A stretch of 64,000 nucleotides of DNA from Siphonodentalium dalli (GCA_032622095.1 CP136067.1:179464556-179528555), one strand, 5' to 3'. Counted from the stretch's first letter, positions 26,583-38,388 are shown. The notes: generated by a model not told the origin, from the sequence alone. Translations and numbers: made by a program.

Positions 26583-27430
26583 TTACAACTCCGTGAATAG
26601 GAACTCCATTAACATTATGAATGGTATCAGAGAACGTTGCATTGGTAAATTCCATTTTTTGACCCTGTTATAAGCAAAGATAGAACAATTGGCCCCACTA
26701 TTTAGAAGAAATTGGAAAGCTTCACCATTGATATGACCAGCGACATAGAACCCATTATCTGCAATGAGACCAACCATTTTAGAAGAAGAAATAGGTTTGG
26801 CATTTTCCTGATACGTTGATTCATATTTAATAGAGTTACTGCCCTTAGAACGGTTGTAAAGGTTGATAATTGTTTTTTTTGCTTTGATTGAAATTGATTA
26901 TTTCATTGTATTTTCCGTTTAGGACAAAACCGTTATCTATGCAAGAGAGACCCACAGGAAAAACAACCTTGATCCGTCCTTGGGTTGACCTTGGCCTTTG
27001 AAAGAACGTCATTTGGAGTGGAACTAGAAACTTGCAGGCCTTCAATGAGCTTAGCAAGACATTTTTCCCAGGAAAGATCTTCAAGAGACTTGGGGAAATC
27101 AGATGATGGATTACTACAAGTAGATTGAATATTTTCCACTCTAGTCACAGATCACCTTTGATTAGACTCGCCATATATCGCCTCATGAAGCTCAATTATT
27201 GGAACCTCTAGAACTGAACGACATCCCATACAAGTATACTCATACTTGATATCAGAACCAACAGACTTGTATAACAGATTCAAAGCAAAGGCTCCTTGGG
27301 CTTGGACACTCAATTCACTACCAATTCACTATAAGCCCTATTAGCAAGCAATCTCAAATTATCGGTGAGTGCAGCTATTGATTCACCAGAGAGAGAGATA
27401 TACTTCATTTGATGAGAGAGATACTGTATT
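26583..27430 (-). pseudogene. LTR-retroelement gag (zinc knuckle) and retropepsin-like remnant
   Basis: Reading minus from about 27425, the frame HQMKYISLSGESIAALTDNL + RLLANRAYSEL matches the 'GES-x-x-E-x-x-x-x-LR-x-L-A-x-x-A(Y/F)' region of retroelement gag. Past frameshifts comes ELHEAIYGESNQR, then the frame 27148-26936 with a serine- and charge-rich linker and CFSCGSLLHR, a stop, and RFC. Cysteines and histidine sit in CX2CX4HX4C spacing, so this is a CCHC zinc knuckle with a nonsense codon inside. The frame 26777-26583 reads DNGFYVAGHINGEAFQFLLN followed by SGANCSIF. This is a retropepsin-like fold with the catalytic DSGA changed to NSGA, so the protease is predicted inactive. No intact RT or integrase follows. 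It is a decayed gag-protease fragment, probably Gypsy-type. Confidence 0.6.
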
Positions 27431-29222
27431 ACTCCATATCAGCGGAGATTACATATACAAATATATACAACAAAATAATCTTACAAATAATGTGTTAATA
27501 CAAGCTCAAGAGCTAGGCACATAATACAAATTTGCTAACTTACAGATTTTTCGACTATCTACCAAACATTTGCCTTAAGTTCCGTACCAATTAATCGACA
27601 TATTTGGGATACTCATGTGGCATTTAAACATAAAATGTTTTTTGCACCCCCCCCCCCCTCAAACTGGTGGCTAATGTTAGAACTTTATCCCGACTGCTCT
27701 ATCGACCAAATGTTGCGCAATCTTAAAAAAGAATCATATATTCACTCCAATCTCCTTTCCCATCAAAAGTTTCCGGACAAGGGTCTAGGGTGATTTTGTG
27801 ACGTCACCAATTATTATCTAATACGAAGCTGCTGTCTTCGAATTTGTGCGACCACTTTTGTCGCACTAGATCGGTGGGCTTAAAATAAGCATTAATGTCG
27901 TAATCGGAAAATCTTGTTACTTTGTCTTTCGATTACTGGTATTGCAAATGTGAATTATGAATATTGAATTGTAATGTTAGTTAATTCGAACGGTAGTTTA
28001 CCTTTTTTTTTGAAAATAAGACACAATAAATAACGACACTACAGTAACTACAATCTACACCCAGCGGTGCGAGTGAAAAGTGATCGCAATTCCTGATGTT
28101 AAAGATAATAAGAATAACATCACGAATTTACCGTTCCATTGTGCTTTAATGTACAGCAGTTGACACTGTGCGGTACTGTGCGAATGTGCGAAACGAAGAC
28201 TACATAGTACATATATATGCATGTGATAATCCACAAATATACTATTTTCTGGAATCCAAAGGAAACACATTACTATTAACAAATCAGAAGATACATTCGT
28301 GCAAGTTCAGACATACACGGTCAATGGGGAAAGTTACAAGATGACATTCGTCGATTTTCGTTGAAATCGACACGGTGACATCTTATGAATGAAATGAACA
28401 GCTATGCAATGGATACGCTTCTCTATAATAGTAGTACAGTCGCAGCGCTCAACAGCGACAATACAAGAAATTATGTTGGTAGTTTATACCATGTATAGTC
28501 TAGTTGTCAATCAAGACTACCAGGAAGTACGATATTCAGATATTGGCCTAATTTATACTCGAAATTACGATTGGGGTACATTCTTTTGACGAACCGTTGT
28601 GTAGACAGTGTAATTACTGATAATCAACCCACGAAATATAGGCTTATGTTAATCTTATTTGGAGGGAATACCAGGTAATCTATAAACTGATTTTGATATA
28701 AAAAAAGCCACAGCCGCAGCTACCATCATGTGATGGTTTTGCTTTGGTCCGTTAATTACGCTAGCGTATGATCATATTATCCATATGATGTCTTTCTGGA
28801 TGATGAATTTGTATTCTATTTGGTATGGGCCCATTTCATTTTGATATACTACTCTCATTTCCACTTAGGTTAGCATTTGTTCCATAACGTATAGGTCCAC
28901 GTAGCTGTGAGGTGTCCCATTGATGAAACCACCATCTACAGACTGGTTCATCCATAGGCATATTCATTTCCATTGGTGTGGAATTTTGAATGTAAGCCCG
29001 TGGGCCATTATGTCCATAATTTATTTCTGTTTGATTTTGTCATTTGTTGTTGCATGTTATGATTTCTCATGAAACGCATTGGAAGTTGGAATATAATTTG
29101 GATCCCTTGATCCAGCTGGTACTGGCAGACTTCTAGAGTTTGTACCATTTGCTTGAGCAATCTGGATTATATTTGCACCATTTTCTCTACCATGTGTGTG
29201 GTTTGCAATTGTGTCATATTGC
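27431..29222. other. No clear gene; possibly decayed gag interior of the minus-strand retroelement
   Basis: A poly-C run occupies 27647-27658. The minus strand of 28690-29220 is poor in stops in places and rich in Asn, Met and Pro, as some gag regions are, but no motif can be named. Confidence 0.3.
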
Positions 29223-29640
29223 CTATTTAACCAGTATCAAAGTTGCCCCATTACATTGGTGTTTGCTTTTGGGAGTGGTTTCATCAATGCCGACCCTTAC
29301 CCTATGGTGTGTATTGTCATGCTCAGCACAAATCTGGGATGCGGACAGTGTACTATCTAGTGAATGAATTTGATCAGAGTAATGTTTATCCCTATTAATG
29401 AAATCTCCCCCAGCAAATGATATCTCTGGGTCTGATGAGTCAGCCATCTTGATATACCAACACGTGGACCTACCAAATTCTTTATCCTTCAATGGCAATA
29501 CCAATTGATCCAAGGATGTCAAGTATCCAGGCACTCTTCTGTTGTTCCTTGCTTTACTGATCCAAGTAAAGCACGTGGATTCTTGGATATAAAAGTATAG
29601 TAAATCCGCAGTTCTGACACCAATTTGTTTGGATAGCTTA
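29223..29640 (-). pseudogene. Possible start of the minus-strand retroelement: PBS-like site and gag N-terminus
   Basis: On the minus strand, 29624-29606 reads ATTGGTGTCAGAAC. This resembles the 'TTGGTGTCAGAA' text that follows the 5' LTR in many animal Gypsy-type elements (my recollection). About 110 bp further, the frame 29534-29223 runs open for 103 codons with an acidic, Ser/Asp/His-rich protein (MADSSDPEISFAGGDFINRD). Spacing, order and strand suit a gag start for the zinc-knuckle remnant at 27 kb. The 5' LTR would lie above 29640; the phrase 'taattatagtggtagggtgc' at 29657 is shared with 15906 and could be LTR-derived. This is inference. Confidence 0.35.
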
Positions 29641-30487
29641 TCAACCTTTTAGATAATTATAGTGGTAGGGTGCTAAATGAAATGACCCCAGGGTAATACA
29701 ATATTATTATCTATATACTTTCATAGAAAACACACATGGGTCATTTAAATGAGACTCTGGTACCTGTTCCGATATTCACTTATCTTGTATCTACGATCGA
29801 GGCTACAGCTTACGTGTAACAAATACAAACTATTTCCAGAATGGACATGTGACGCATCCTCTCTCGTGTAATTATTCAGGCGAAATTACATATTAACAAA
29901 TTTATTACACCTACAATAAAAGGCGTGTTTGGGTATTTACTTGTTGAGCTTCTTTTCCTTTTGACGAAAGTGCCCAAAATCCGACCACGAAGAGGTTAAA
30001 TTCCTACATATAATATAACTTGTACATTCTATACACCAAGGTAACATGCATGTGAGGCTTTGATTGCTGGGTGTCGAAATTCAAAATTAGCATAACCGAC
30101 AATAGATTTTAGTTGCTTATAAAAGTAAGGAGAAACAGTAACACGGGTGTATATATGTACATTTTATTTTCAAGGACACTTTATCACAAATACCCGAATT
30201 TCAACATGACTGGTGATACAAATTTATATTTCTGATGAAAAAATGATAATGATGTCTGCACTATATACAGTCTACACTTTTGTCGAATGATGTCTCGGAG
30301 GGTTAGTGGGCTAGCGACGCCAATATCGCTCTCTGGGAACCTCATTCTGGTTAGCCTCAATAGACCAAGTCTTCTCGGTCCACAACAGCTTAGGATATCG
30401 GTTGGGTTGATGATGTTTTGGACAGAGTCCATCCCGTTATACTTCTATAACGGACTTTACGCCGGGAGTTATCTTGATTGTATCACC
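29641..30487. other. No gene seen
   Basis: Possible LTR remains next to 29640. Minus-strand text at 30365-30410 ('cccaaccgatatcctaagct') recurs in plus orientation at about 30910 ('cccaaccgatatcccaagct'). This makes a loose inverted repeat around the hairpin at 30488. Confidence 0.35.
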
Positions 30488-30566
30488 GGTTCCCGTGGTG
30501 CGAAACACTACCATGAGTATATACTTTAAGGTATATTATCATGGTAGTGTTGTGCACCAGGGGACC
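30488..30566. repeat. Hairpin with ~35-bp arms
   Basis: The left arm GGTTCCCGTGGTGCGAAACA + CTACCATGAGTATATA (30488-30523) pairs with TATATTATCATGGTAGTGTT + GTGCACCAGGGGACC (30532-30566) around an 8-base loop. It sits between longer inverted phrases (30365-30410 and 30905-30940). Confidence 0.85.
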
Positions 30567-31764
30567 TGTGGATTGTATGTCTTCGGATTAAGTCAAATGG
30601 AAGCTTTGCGTATATGAATATAGAGGGCAGTCGTTCCCAAATGTCAAACAAAACCTTGTTTTCCAGAGAATTTCGATTTGTCGCGGTATCAGAAAATACA
30701 TATAAACAATACATTAAACGATCGTATCATCACTATATCTTTTTCCTATTACGGTAAATGATATATCATTGTGAAGACAGATTAATCGCGGACATGGCAG
30801 ATGATTAACCACATTCAGCGGTGTACGGAATGGGATGTGTACATGTAGTATGTCTTTTGAATGAAAGTCCGTTATAGTAGAGCAACGGGTGGGACTATGT
30901 CCAAATGATCCCAACCGATATCCCAAGCTGTTCTAAGGCCTCAACTGCTATGGGTGATATATGATCAGATTGAAGTTGGTTATGTCCACCCATTAGTCAC
31001 CTCGGTTATGCATTTTATCTTCTGCAAATTGTAGGAAATATAAACTGGACAGAAGTGGGGAAATAACTAAACAATGCTAATATTATACTATAGATAATTC
31101 CTCGAATATGAGGCCTAAGAAGAATGAGGTTCCCTCTGGGGATCTCATTCTGTAAAAGTCAGACACATTATATCCAGACTTGATAGTATATATAACATAG
31201 TTCTGGACATCATTGAAGATAGGAGCTGGAACAATACAGAATTGTGTATATATTTCCTTATGTATAACATGTTATCATTTTATGTATAAGTTTTATGTTT
31301 TGTTTGTATTTTACGCAAGACATTTTTCTATAGTGGACAATGTCAAATAGTATATTAAAATAACGATCCAGGAATAGCATTTTCGTTGCTGGTTGACCAT
31401 GTCTAATTGCTATTGTGAATCATACAATGATTATCATGGCACTGATGGTCATGGATGTGTCAGGACTGGGTTGTCCACGACATGCGATCCCCATTAGTGC
31501 ATATATGGCGCTATATCTCCCCAGACATTGCTTCATATTATTCGGTCTTCTCCGTCGGCCGTATCCACATCAGAGCCTGGTAGTGCCGGTCTGTGGGGAA
31601 AAAAGGACAATCAGCGTGACAAGAAGACAATGTTGTTTTTGATACGAACTCACTTTTCACACAGCGAAATCTGCAGAGCGCTCACCCACATTTGAAAGAA
31701 TAAACCCAACAAAGACACACCAAATTAGCATCACGATATTTCAAGTTCGGAATCTCAGTTGGGG
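30567..31764. other. No gene seen
   Basis: No coding signal. 'cccaaccgatatcccaagct' and 'agaatgaggttccctctggg' (about 30910 and 31120) are inverted relatives of text at 30340-30410. Confidence 0.4.
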
Positions 31765-32285
31765 TTAAAGATACGGGCGGCGTTGGCGGTGGGTATGCTG
31801 TTAAAATATTCACCTCCGTCAAAAACCGCCATAAACATAAGGAATAGTAAAATATACACAGACCTTGTTCTTATACCAATCAGAAATATGGCATAAACAG
31901 TATGTTATTGTATCTTTTTTCCCCTTTGTTATGTAAACAAAAGCAAAAAAACATTACGTTTCCTGGCTTTTGTTTAGATCCGGATATGGTAAACATAAAG
32001 AGCGTTATTTGTTACTGTTTTCCTGATAAGGAAATAATAAAGAGGTAATTTATGTGTGATTAACCAATAGAATTGTGCTGTGTTATGTAAACAGAAGCAC
32101 AACTTCTGTAACACGAACAGGCTCTTGTTTACGTACACATCGTACGTCTTGACGACAATATACTATTTACGCGCTAATTATGTTTGGTATATGAGCGGAA
32201 CTGTATATATTTTGGTGTTCCTACTGTTGATGGCGATTTGAACAAATATAAATATTTCTGTAACGAACGCCGCTCGTACCTTTAA
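31765..32285 (+). mobile_element. MITE family A, copy 2 (complete)
   Basis: The copy runs from TTAA-AGATACGGGCGG to CTCGTACCT-TTAA. It is collinear with 1540-2039 and serves as the unbroken reference that shows where the 5.9 kb element landed in copy 3: the junction text here reads 'cgacaatatactatttacgc' with no insertion. The paired AAAGAGCGTT / AAAGAGGTAA boxes lie at about 31998 and 32040. Confidence 0.85.
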
Positions 32286-32589
32286 ATTTCTTAATTCGGG
32301 AATCATATTCCAATCGAGAGATCTCAAACAAAATGACGATTCTTTTTATTTTGTTTTATTTGTGCATGCTGATGTATACCTTCATCTCGCAATAAGAAAG
32401 TATTCGCACTCAACGCTATCTAAGAAAACAATTTAGTACTATATAAGGCAACCTGAAATTCTGAAGTGATATATATAGCTTGTAATGCCTTTTCTGAAAA
32501 TTATGCATCACATATATCATCATGGAACAAGTCTCTAGACTTTTCGTTCCAGTACTAATGAAATATATAGTAATACATATTGTCACAAG

Positions 32590-33360
32590 TAAGAGTCATC
32601 CGCAAAGCATTCCAGTCTTATAATATCATCTGGGTGAAGAAATGTTTCCCATGATCTTTGTGAACTGTAATTTCCACCGGTGATAATGTTTTCTGGAAAA
32701 GTTGTTCACTTGTGTCCACGTTATAATGGCCATATAAGAATTTATAAACTTCGATTAGGTCTTCACGGAAACGTCTATATTTAAGTGACATATTCAGCTT
32801 GACCATACGATCTCAATAGCTTAGTTTCTTCAGCTGTGTTACTAATTTTGTTGCTTTCCGTTGAACTCTCCAAAGTTATACACTGATTTTATGGCACGGG
32901 TGACATGCCGAATTTGAATACTCTAGTACAGGGCGTACCATGCTCACATACAATTGCCTGAATGTGTCAGTATCCAAGTGTGAGAATGTTCTGTAATTTA
33001 ATCCATTGATTTTGCTTGCTTTGTTACGTATTTAATTCGAATTCGAATTTGAGTGACTGGTCATAATGGGTGGTTCCTGCTGTACATCAACTATATGATA
33101 ATTGCATTTGGGATTGTTATGTACGAAATGAATAACATGTATTTTGTCACTATTGAAACAAAGTTGCCATTTGTCTGACCACCTGCATACGGCGTAAATT
33201 TCCGTTTTAATATTGTCGCATGGTGGGTTCCCTACAAGTTTCGTATCATCAGCAAACATTATACAGGAACAATTTACACTATCCGGTAGATCATTTATAT
33301 AGAGTGGAAACAATATTGGACCGAGGACACAGTACTATGGTGAATTCCAAATGCATTTGC
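32590..33360 (-). pseudogene. CR1/L2-like LINE reverse transcriptase, 3' part
   Basis: Minus strand from about 33350 reads GPILFPLYINDLPDSVNCSC then IMFADDTKLVGNPPCDNI (RT FADD active site) and RWSDKWQLCFNSDKIHVIHF (the WSxxWxLxFNxxKC block). Further down come FRQLYVSMVRPVLEYSNSAC then HPCHKI, a stop, LWRVQRKATKLVTQLKKL, and SLKYRRFREDLIEVYKFLYG ending near 32618. This order is that of CR1/Jockey-type ORF2 C-termini. About three frameshifts or stops interrupt it. The endonuclease and the N-terminal RT are missing (5' truncation at about 33360), which is typical of LINE insertions. Confidence 0.8.
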
Positions 33361-33436
33361 AGTCGTGGACAGCGAACCAGTGTCCTTTAGATAAAACAGC
33401 ACTATTGCTACCTTCTCAAATGGACAGTCGGATAAT

Positions 33437-34021
33437 TTGGTGTGTTCCAATCGGGAGAGATGTAAGGCAAAACATAGATCATTGAATTCGATTTCTGAAA
33501 TAGGAATTTTGTTCTTCCAGGCATCACTTGGAGCTATACCCCGTAAAATATTCTGCCGCGAAATGTCCGTTCTCCCGCTTCTAATCGACTGTGAACGTTT
33601 CTTCGTCGGCCATCGTCTGCGCCTTATTCTCTCTTTATCTATGAACCTTGGTTGTAGATGGCCAGGATCAGTTCACGACGCATACGTTTATGCAATTCAT
33701 ACATACATGCCGCTATGAGCAGAGGCAAAATGCCAAGCAAATACAAGTCTATTTATTTGATAGGTGATCCTGCATACCCGCTAACACCGTACTGCGTTCA
33801 GGAATACGAAATATGCAACTCCAACAGTCAAGTTGTATGTAGTCAATAGTCTTCTGAGGACAGCCCGAAAACCGATTGAATTTGCTTTTGGGCACATGAA
33901 AGCACGATGGGCAATTTTGACCAGAGAAATAGACATCAACTCAGAGATTGTCCCAACTGTGATCGCCACGTACTTCAATACTAGTATCCACAAGTCAAAA
34001 TATGTTGGTGTTAGGTCATAG
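33437..34021 (+). pseudogene. PIF/Harbinger transposase, DDE C-terminal half
   Basis: The plus-strand frames show GCRWPGSVHDAYVY (33650-33691), the 'xxPGSxHDxxV' block that holds one catalytic Asp in Harbinger DDE_Tnp_4 transposases. After a frame change comes YKSIYLIGDPAYPLTPYCVQ (about 33745-33804), with the 'LxGDxAYPLxP(W/Y)' block and second Asp. After another frame change comes RTARKPIEFAFGHMKARWAI (33858-33917), with the 'ExxFGxLKxRW' block and the catalytic Glu. The usual C-terminal LHN is eroded to FNTSIHK. The first half of the protein is not recognisable upstream. It faces the Myb/SANT-like gene at 34.0-34.7 kb, the usual two-gene layout of Harbinger elements. Confidence 0.75.
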
Positions 34022-34044
34022 TTTCAAGATTCTGAATGTTGACA

Positions 34045-34722
34045 CTAAGACTGCATGCTAGGCACTGGTGGTGAAGAGTAGTTAACATTCTGTACCGGTC
34101 CTTGATTGTTTTGACTATATGTTAGCAGGTTTATCATTACTATTATTTGGCATACCAGTGCCAGACTGCTGGAGAGCTTGCCCCCTAAGATTTGTGACAG
34201 CAGGCCAAATGCCAAGGCCATTCCACATGACAAGCGCTTCATTGAGGAGATAATAGATACCATACAGTCAGCGAACATTTTGTTTGACTCACAGCTCTTT
34301 TCTGAAAGCAGCCTCTTCTTTCGATTCAGTTAAGAGTAATTGACCATGTTGTGCTACTGATAGTTTTATTTCCAGATTCTTTCTTTTGTTGTCTATTAGA
34401 ATCGGTATTAGGTTGGTGTTTTCTCTTTCTGTGTTTGGACTAAGGCTCATGTGCGAATTAGTTTCATTATTGTCAATGTTGCCGTTAGCATGTGGTATAT
34501 CTTCTTGAAGTTCTTCCAACGAAGTCGGTTGTGGTTCTTCATCCGAATCAGTAGGTCTAACTGTTGCAGACTGACGGTCGAAAGAAAGAGGCTCGTTTGA
34601 TGGGGACCCTCGAAATATCTCGACCATTTATCATAATGTTCATACACTATGGCGCCAGAGCCACTTCTGTAACATAAAGTGACTGCAATGCTAAAATCTT
34701 GTACGGTTTTAATTGTTCCCAT
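34045..34722 (-). pseudogene. Harbinger-associated Myb/SANT-like (MADF-type) protein, remnant
   Basis: Minus-strand frame 34722-34620 reads DFSIAVTLCYRSGSGAIVYE then HYDKWSRYFEG, like the 'SGxGxxxxYxxxWxYFExMxFL' end of the Myb/SANT-like domain in Harbinger accessory proteins. It continues after a frameshift as the acidic 34627-34289 frame with TVRPTDSDEEPQPTSLEELQ. A final piece (34278-34045) carries a Met-rich 'MFADCMVSIISSMKRLSC' segment resembling the C-terminal DxxFxxSI block of these proteins. In the family, this protein binds DNA and helps nuclear import of the transposase. Two frame changes make it a pseudogene. Its start would be near 34720, by the ATG in MGTIKTVQDF. Confidence 0.55.
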
Positions 34723-34739
34723 GACTCATGTAACCGCGA

Positions 34740-35550
34740 CGAATAGCAGTTCTTCTATTTTTCTTCTCTTCATTTCGAACCCCTCAGGCCCAAAAGGGTC
34801 GTGAAACCCACGACTGACCATCTCCTTTGTTATAGATTCGTACTAACTCACCTTATCTGCGTTAAAATCATATTCACAGAGTCTTTTGAAATTAAGTAGG
34901 GATTGTATGACATCACTGATTATTTACGTTTTCCATCAAAATTTAATGTTCGCCATTGCCATATTTTACATACTCACAGGCGTTTAATAATCGTGATGGC
35001 CTAATAATACTGATGTATGGTGATTTATGCTGAAAATAATAACAGTGATGGCAATTTCACTCAATGTTTCAATGCCAAATAATAGTGATCGTTGTGAATT
35101 TTCTCCAAAATGAATAAGCGTGCTGACACTATTATTAGGCACCGGAGAGTATGTGACAGACGTCTGTTTGTCTTTGTTGTCAAGAACATTATGACGTCAT
35201 AATATCTGAAGCACCATTGTCGCGAGTGGGTAGGCTGTCACTAAACGACACTCACATAACAGCACACCATTATTTTAATGAGAAAGCAGAGGAGGACCGA
35301 GGCACCCTGCAAACCGAGTTGTCCCGGCTAACCGAGCTATTCCGACTCAAGTGACAAAATAAACTCATGTAGGCTGTATCTTTCAAGCTATGTTAAATAT
35401 AAAAACTGGTTCTAATACATTTCAATTATCCTATTTATCTGTTTCTTTTGGGAAGCCAAATAAAATAGTTTTAATAGGGTTTGTTTTTTGTAGGTAGGGT
35501 CAGGGAAATTGTTTTTTTTTAATGATTTTAGTCTGGTTCTGAGATCTTAC
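34740..35550. other. No gene seen; candidate 3' intron sequence of the 35.6 kb exon
   Basis: The right end of the Harbinger element should lie here, but I could not identify matching TIRs by eye. Repeated 'ataatagtgat' and 'aatactgatg' phrases (34990-35100) form a short degenerate repeat. Confidence 0.4.
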
Positions 35551-35843
35551 CGTGAAAACATCGTCATCAGCAGCATCGATGTTGAATGAGAACGGCAAAT
35601 TATCCCTGTCTGGAGTGATGGTGCCAGACGGGCTCATGTTATAAGTGACGTCAGAGGAGATGGTAGTTACGCTCAGCTGCGTGGAGTATCCCCTGTCGTC
35701 TGTTGTGGTATCACTGTCGCTGTCCGAGGAAGAGGAGTAATCTATGGCCAGATCGGGTAGACCCGTGCCCACCGCTGCGGATAGCGCCACCGACGCCAGG
35801 GAGTTCAACGCCGGCAAGAGCAGGCTACTCCGCCTTCGCCTTC
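35551..35843 (-). CDS. Candidate host-gene exon, Ser/Asp-rich protein segment, function unknown
   Basis: On the minus strand the frame is open from 35877 down. A plausible acceptor (tttccag, AG at 35845-35844) and a strong donor (ACG|GTAAGA, GT at 35550-35549) bound a 293-bp exon entering in phase 1 and leaving in phase 0. The peptide begins with Arg/Ser/Leu and Ala-rich sequence (SLASVALSAAVGTGLPDLAI), then DYSSSSDSDSDTTTDD, an acidic serine run of the kind phosphorylated by CK2, then TISSDVTYNMSPSGTITPDR and FNIDAADDDVFT. The exon is clearly more GC-rich than its surroundings, as real exons in AT-rich genomes tend to be. I recognise no domain. No neighbouring exon was identified. Confidence 0.45.
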
Positions 35844-35845
35844 CT

Positions 35846-36859
35846 GGAAATCGTAACCAGGGATTTAAATCGACATGTCATCTCAAACGGACGTGGCGAC
35901 ATGGAAGAGGGGGTGTGTGCGATGGTATATCACCCAAACATTGGTCTTAAAAATATTCTCCAGTCAGTATTAGTGGGAATTTTGATATTTTTTAGACCGA
36001 AAGTCACATATTTTCCTACTTCAGGTCAAAATTGTGGACTTGAATAGCCATAAGTTGGAAAATGTCCAACTTTAGGAGGGGTGTTAACAGTACGAACAAC
36101 CATGTGCAGTTGGAGAATTCCAAATCAAGGGGCGAATGGAATTTCCAGAACTTTGGAGTTCGGTCTGGTTCAAGGGGAGGGGAAGTCTGCGAGAAAAAAG
36201 CCTGATATCTGCACCCACTGTAGCATAACAAAAACACTCGTGATGCGAACTGCTTCCGTTGTCGTAGGAACACAGTGACCACACTGCCAAAAAATGAGAA
36301 ATGTAGAAAAGATTTTTTTTCTCGCACAAGATTTATGTTTTTTTGAAATAAGAAAAGTTTAAGAAACTTCGATTTTCTAGGGAGAATAGTTAGAAATGCA
36401 AGAAAGTTATACAATTGTTCTAGGACTAGAAATTGTATTTTCTATGGTTAGAAATATCGTCAAGAAATATATTTCTTAAGTATGCGTAATTAGAAGCTTC
36501 GCACTGTTAATCGTTGCGTTTAGCTTTATCTCCCAACGCTAACTTATACAATATACACTAACTTATACAATATACACTAACCAAGAGGATGACATGCCGC
36601 GACCTGATTCTCGTTCGCTCCTAGCTTTCTGCATAAACCCTGGAGTTGTCGAACCTCATTCTGTAAATATACATGTTGAATGTTACATGGATACGATAAA
36701 ACACATGTACCTTACCCCCTGAACGCCCCAAATAAAGTCGTAAAATTATTAATCCAATGGTCTAGATACAACGAAGCAGGGTTTATCTCCCTTGATATCT
36801 CGATGAGCTGCTACTGGCGATACATGGATTTTATCCACATTTTTTGGAAGTCCGCGATA
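35846..36859. other. No gene seen
   Basis: Text at 35918-36073 resembles 22935-23185 (diverged repeat). A duplicated phrase 'aacttatacaatatacact' occurs at 36540 and 36560. Overlapping open frames at 36016-36414 lack recognisable content. Confidence 0.4.
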
Positions 36860-37255
36860 TTAAAGATACGGGTGGCGTTGGCGGTGGGTATGCTGTTAAA
36901 ATATTCAGCTTCGTCAAAAACCGCCATAAACAGAAAGAATAGTAAAATATAGACAGACTTTATTCTTATACCAATAAGAACTATGGCATAAACAGTATGT
37001 TATTGTCAAACGTTTTTCCATTGTTATGTAAAGAAAAGCAAAAAACGTTACAGAACCTGGCTTTTGTTTAGATCCGGATATGGTAAACATAAAGAGCGTT
37101 ATTTGTTACTGTTTTCCTGATATGGAAATAATAAAGAGCGTTTATATCATTTGTGTGTGATTAACAAATAGAATTGCGCTGTGTTATGTGCAGAACTTCT
37201 GTAACACGAGCAGGTTCTTGTTTACGTACACCATCGTACGTCTTGACGACAATAT
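36860..37255 (+). mobile_element. MITE family A, copy 3, left part (interrupted)
   Basis: The left three quarters of a family A MITE, beginning TTAA-AGATACGGGTGG, break off after 'cgacaatat' where the 5.9 kb element begins. The missing remainder resumes at 43154 ('aatatactatttacgcgctg') and ends CCGTGCCT-TTAA at 43280. The two parts together equal copy 2 at 31765-32285. Confidence 0.9.
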
Positions 37256-37335
37256 CACACGGCACAATCGTTTCGACGATTCTACGACCAATTCCACGAC
37301 AACCACGGTGCTACGGCAGTTCAACGATTATGCGG
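37256..37335 (+). repeat. Left TIR of the 5.9 kb element
   Basis: The first 44 bases are identical to the reverse complement of 43110-43153. After a 12-bp gap relative to the right end, similarity continues through 'caaccacggtgctacggcag' to 'aacgattatgc'. Confidence 0.9.
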
Positions 37336-37846
37336 CCTTATTATATGTGGCATTTTATGACAAACTTAGATAATGGGGCCTTTTACTGAATTGGGATGAT
37401 AAAAGTGGGCTTCTTATTGTATGCATTGTGTAGAGGAGACTTTGCAGGTCCACCAGGTTGACTCACGGAATACATACGAAGATGCGATCAATACATAAAA
37501 TGAGTCACAATCGGCTCGGTCAAGTCTGGATAATCCGATCGAACCGCGAACCGATCTCAAAAAGTTGTTTCTTGGGCTACAAGGGGACATTAACAGTGCG
37601 AAAATTAACATCCAACGTAAGCTTTGATAAGCATAAATGAATTATTTGTCAAATTCGTACCTCCGTTGACGCAATATTCGATTAAACTACACACAGAAAT
37701 GCAGTAACAGTGTCAACTATTTGACAACGCCCCACTTCGACCATGACAACGACGATTGTGCGACTCGTTGAACGGTAAGTTTCATTTGTATATATACGAC
37801 GTATCTGCCACTGCACGATCGGACAGCTTAGTTATGCGTGTAAGCC
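37336..37846. other. Subterminal region of the 5.9 kb element, no clear gene
   Basis: Short open frames only. A donor-like CG|GTAAGT follows an ATG-started 32-base frame at 37743-37774, but its phase does not fit the ORF acceptor at 39041. Confidence 0.35.
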
Positions 37847-38388
37847 CATATATCACACAATCGGCTCGCGGAATACCAGTGTGAACGTCAGAATACCAGT
37901 GCTGTACAGGAGAATACCAGTGTTTTTAAGCGATATGATGGTACCACAATTAGAACTGGACGGCTAAATAACAAAACAAAAGACAATGGAAAGGTATATA
38001 CGATCAATTTTGCATTTACCCAGTGGAGGGGTCACATGGTGATGTTCAGTTCGACTCTTGTCGATCTGGCCTCCGTTTAAAGCAGAAAAATAGGGTGTAC
38101 AAACTCGTAGGGTTGAGGTCAATTTTTGCCCTAATCGGTATTCTAGTGCGTTTTGTTTAATTCCTGAGCATAACTTGCGGAATTTTTTATAAAATTCCGA
38201 CAGCGGAATCTATTGGCAAAACGTGAACATCGAAATCACTGGCGTGTATTAGTTGGAAATACACGAAAATAAATCGAAACGAGGGGCGGTAATCACAGAA
38301 AATGGCAAGGCGAACTACCAGTGCATGCCAACGAGGGCTACCAGTGCCAAATTTTCTTTATATGGTAAGTTATATCGGGTATATGTCG
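37847..38388 (+). repeat. Left arm of internal ~545-bp inverted repeat
   Basis: Runs from catatatcacac to atatcgggtatatgtcg and pairs with 40210-40756 on the opposite strand at well over 90% identity. The outer part has three evenly spaced GAATACCAGTG units (about 37871, 37891, 37912) and the inner part two more ACCAGTG units (about 38317 and 38340), placed symmetrically in the other arm. Confidence 0.9.

Noticed and set aside
15904-29693. LTR pair: shared phrase taattatagtgrtagggtrc at 15.9 and 29.66 kb
   Set aside because: Similarity is limited to about 45 bases and no TG...CA ends or target duplication could be defined, so a full LTR element is not supported.
36016-36414. 132-codon minus-strand gene
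   Set aside because: Low-complexity hydrophobic content from T-rich DNA and competing open frames in other registers; nothing recognisable.
37743-37774. First exon (ATG...CG|GTAAGT) of the ORF at 39042
   Set aside because: It ends in phase 2 whereas the 39042 frame needs phase 0; joining gives a short frame that stops at about 39155.
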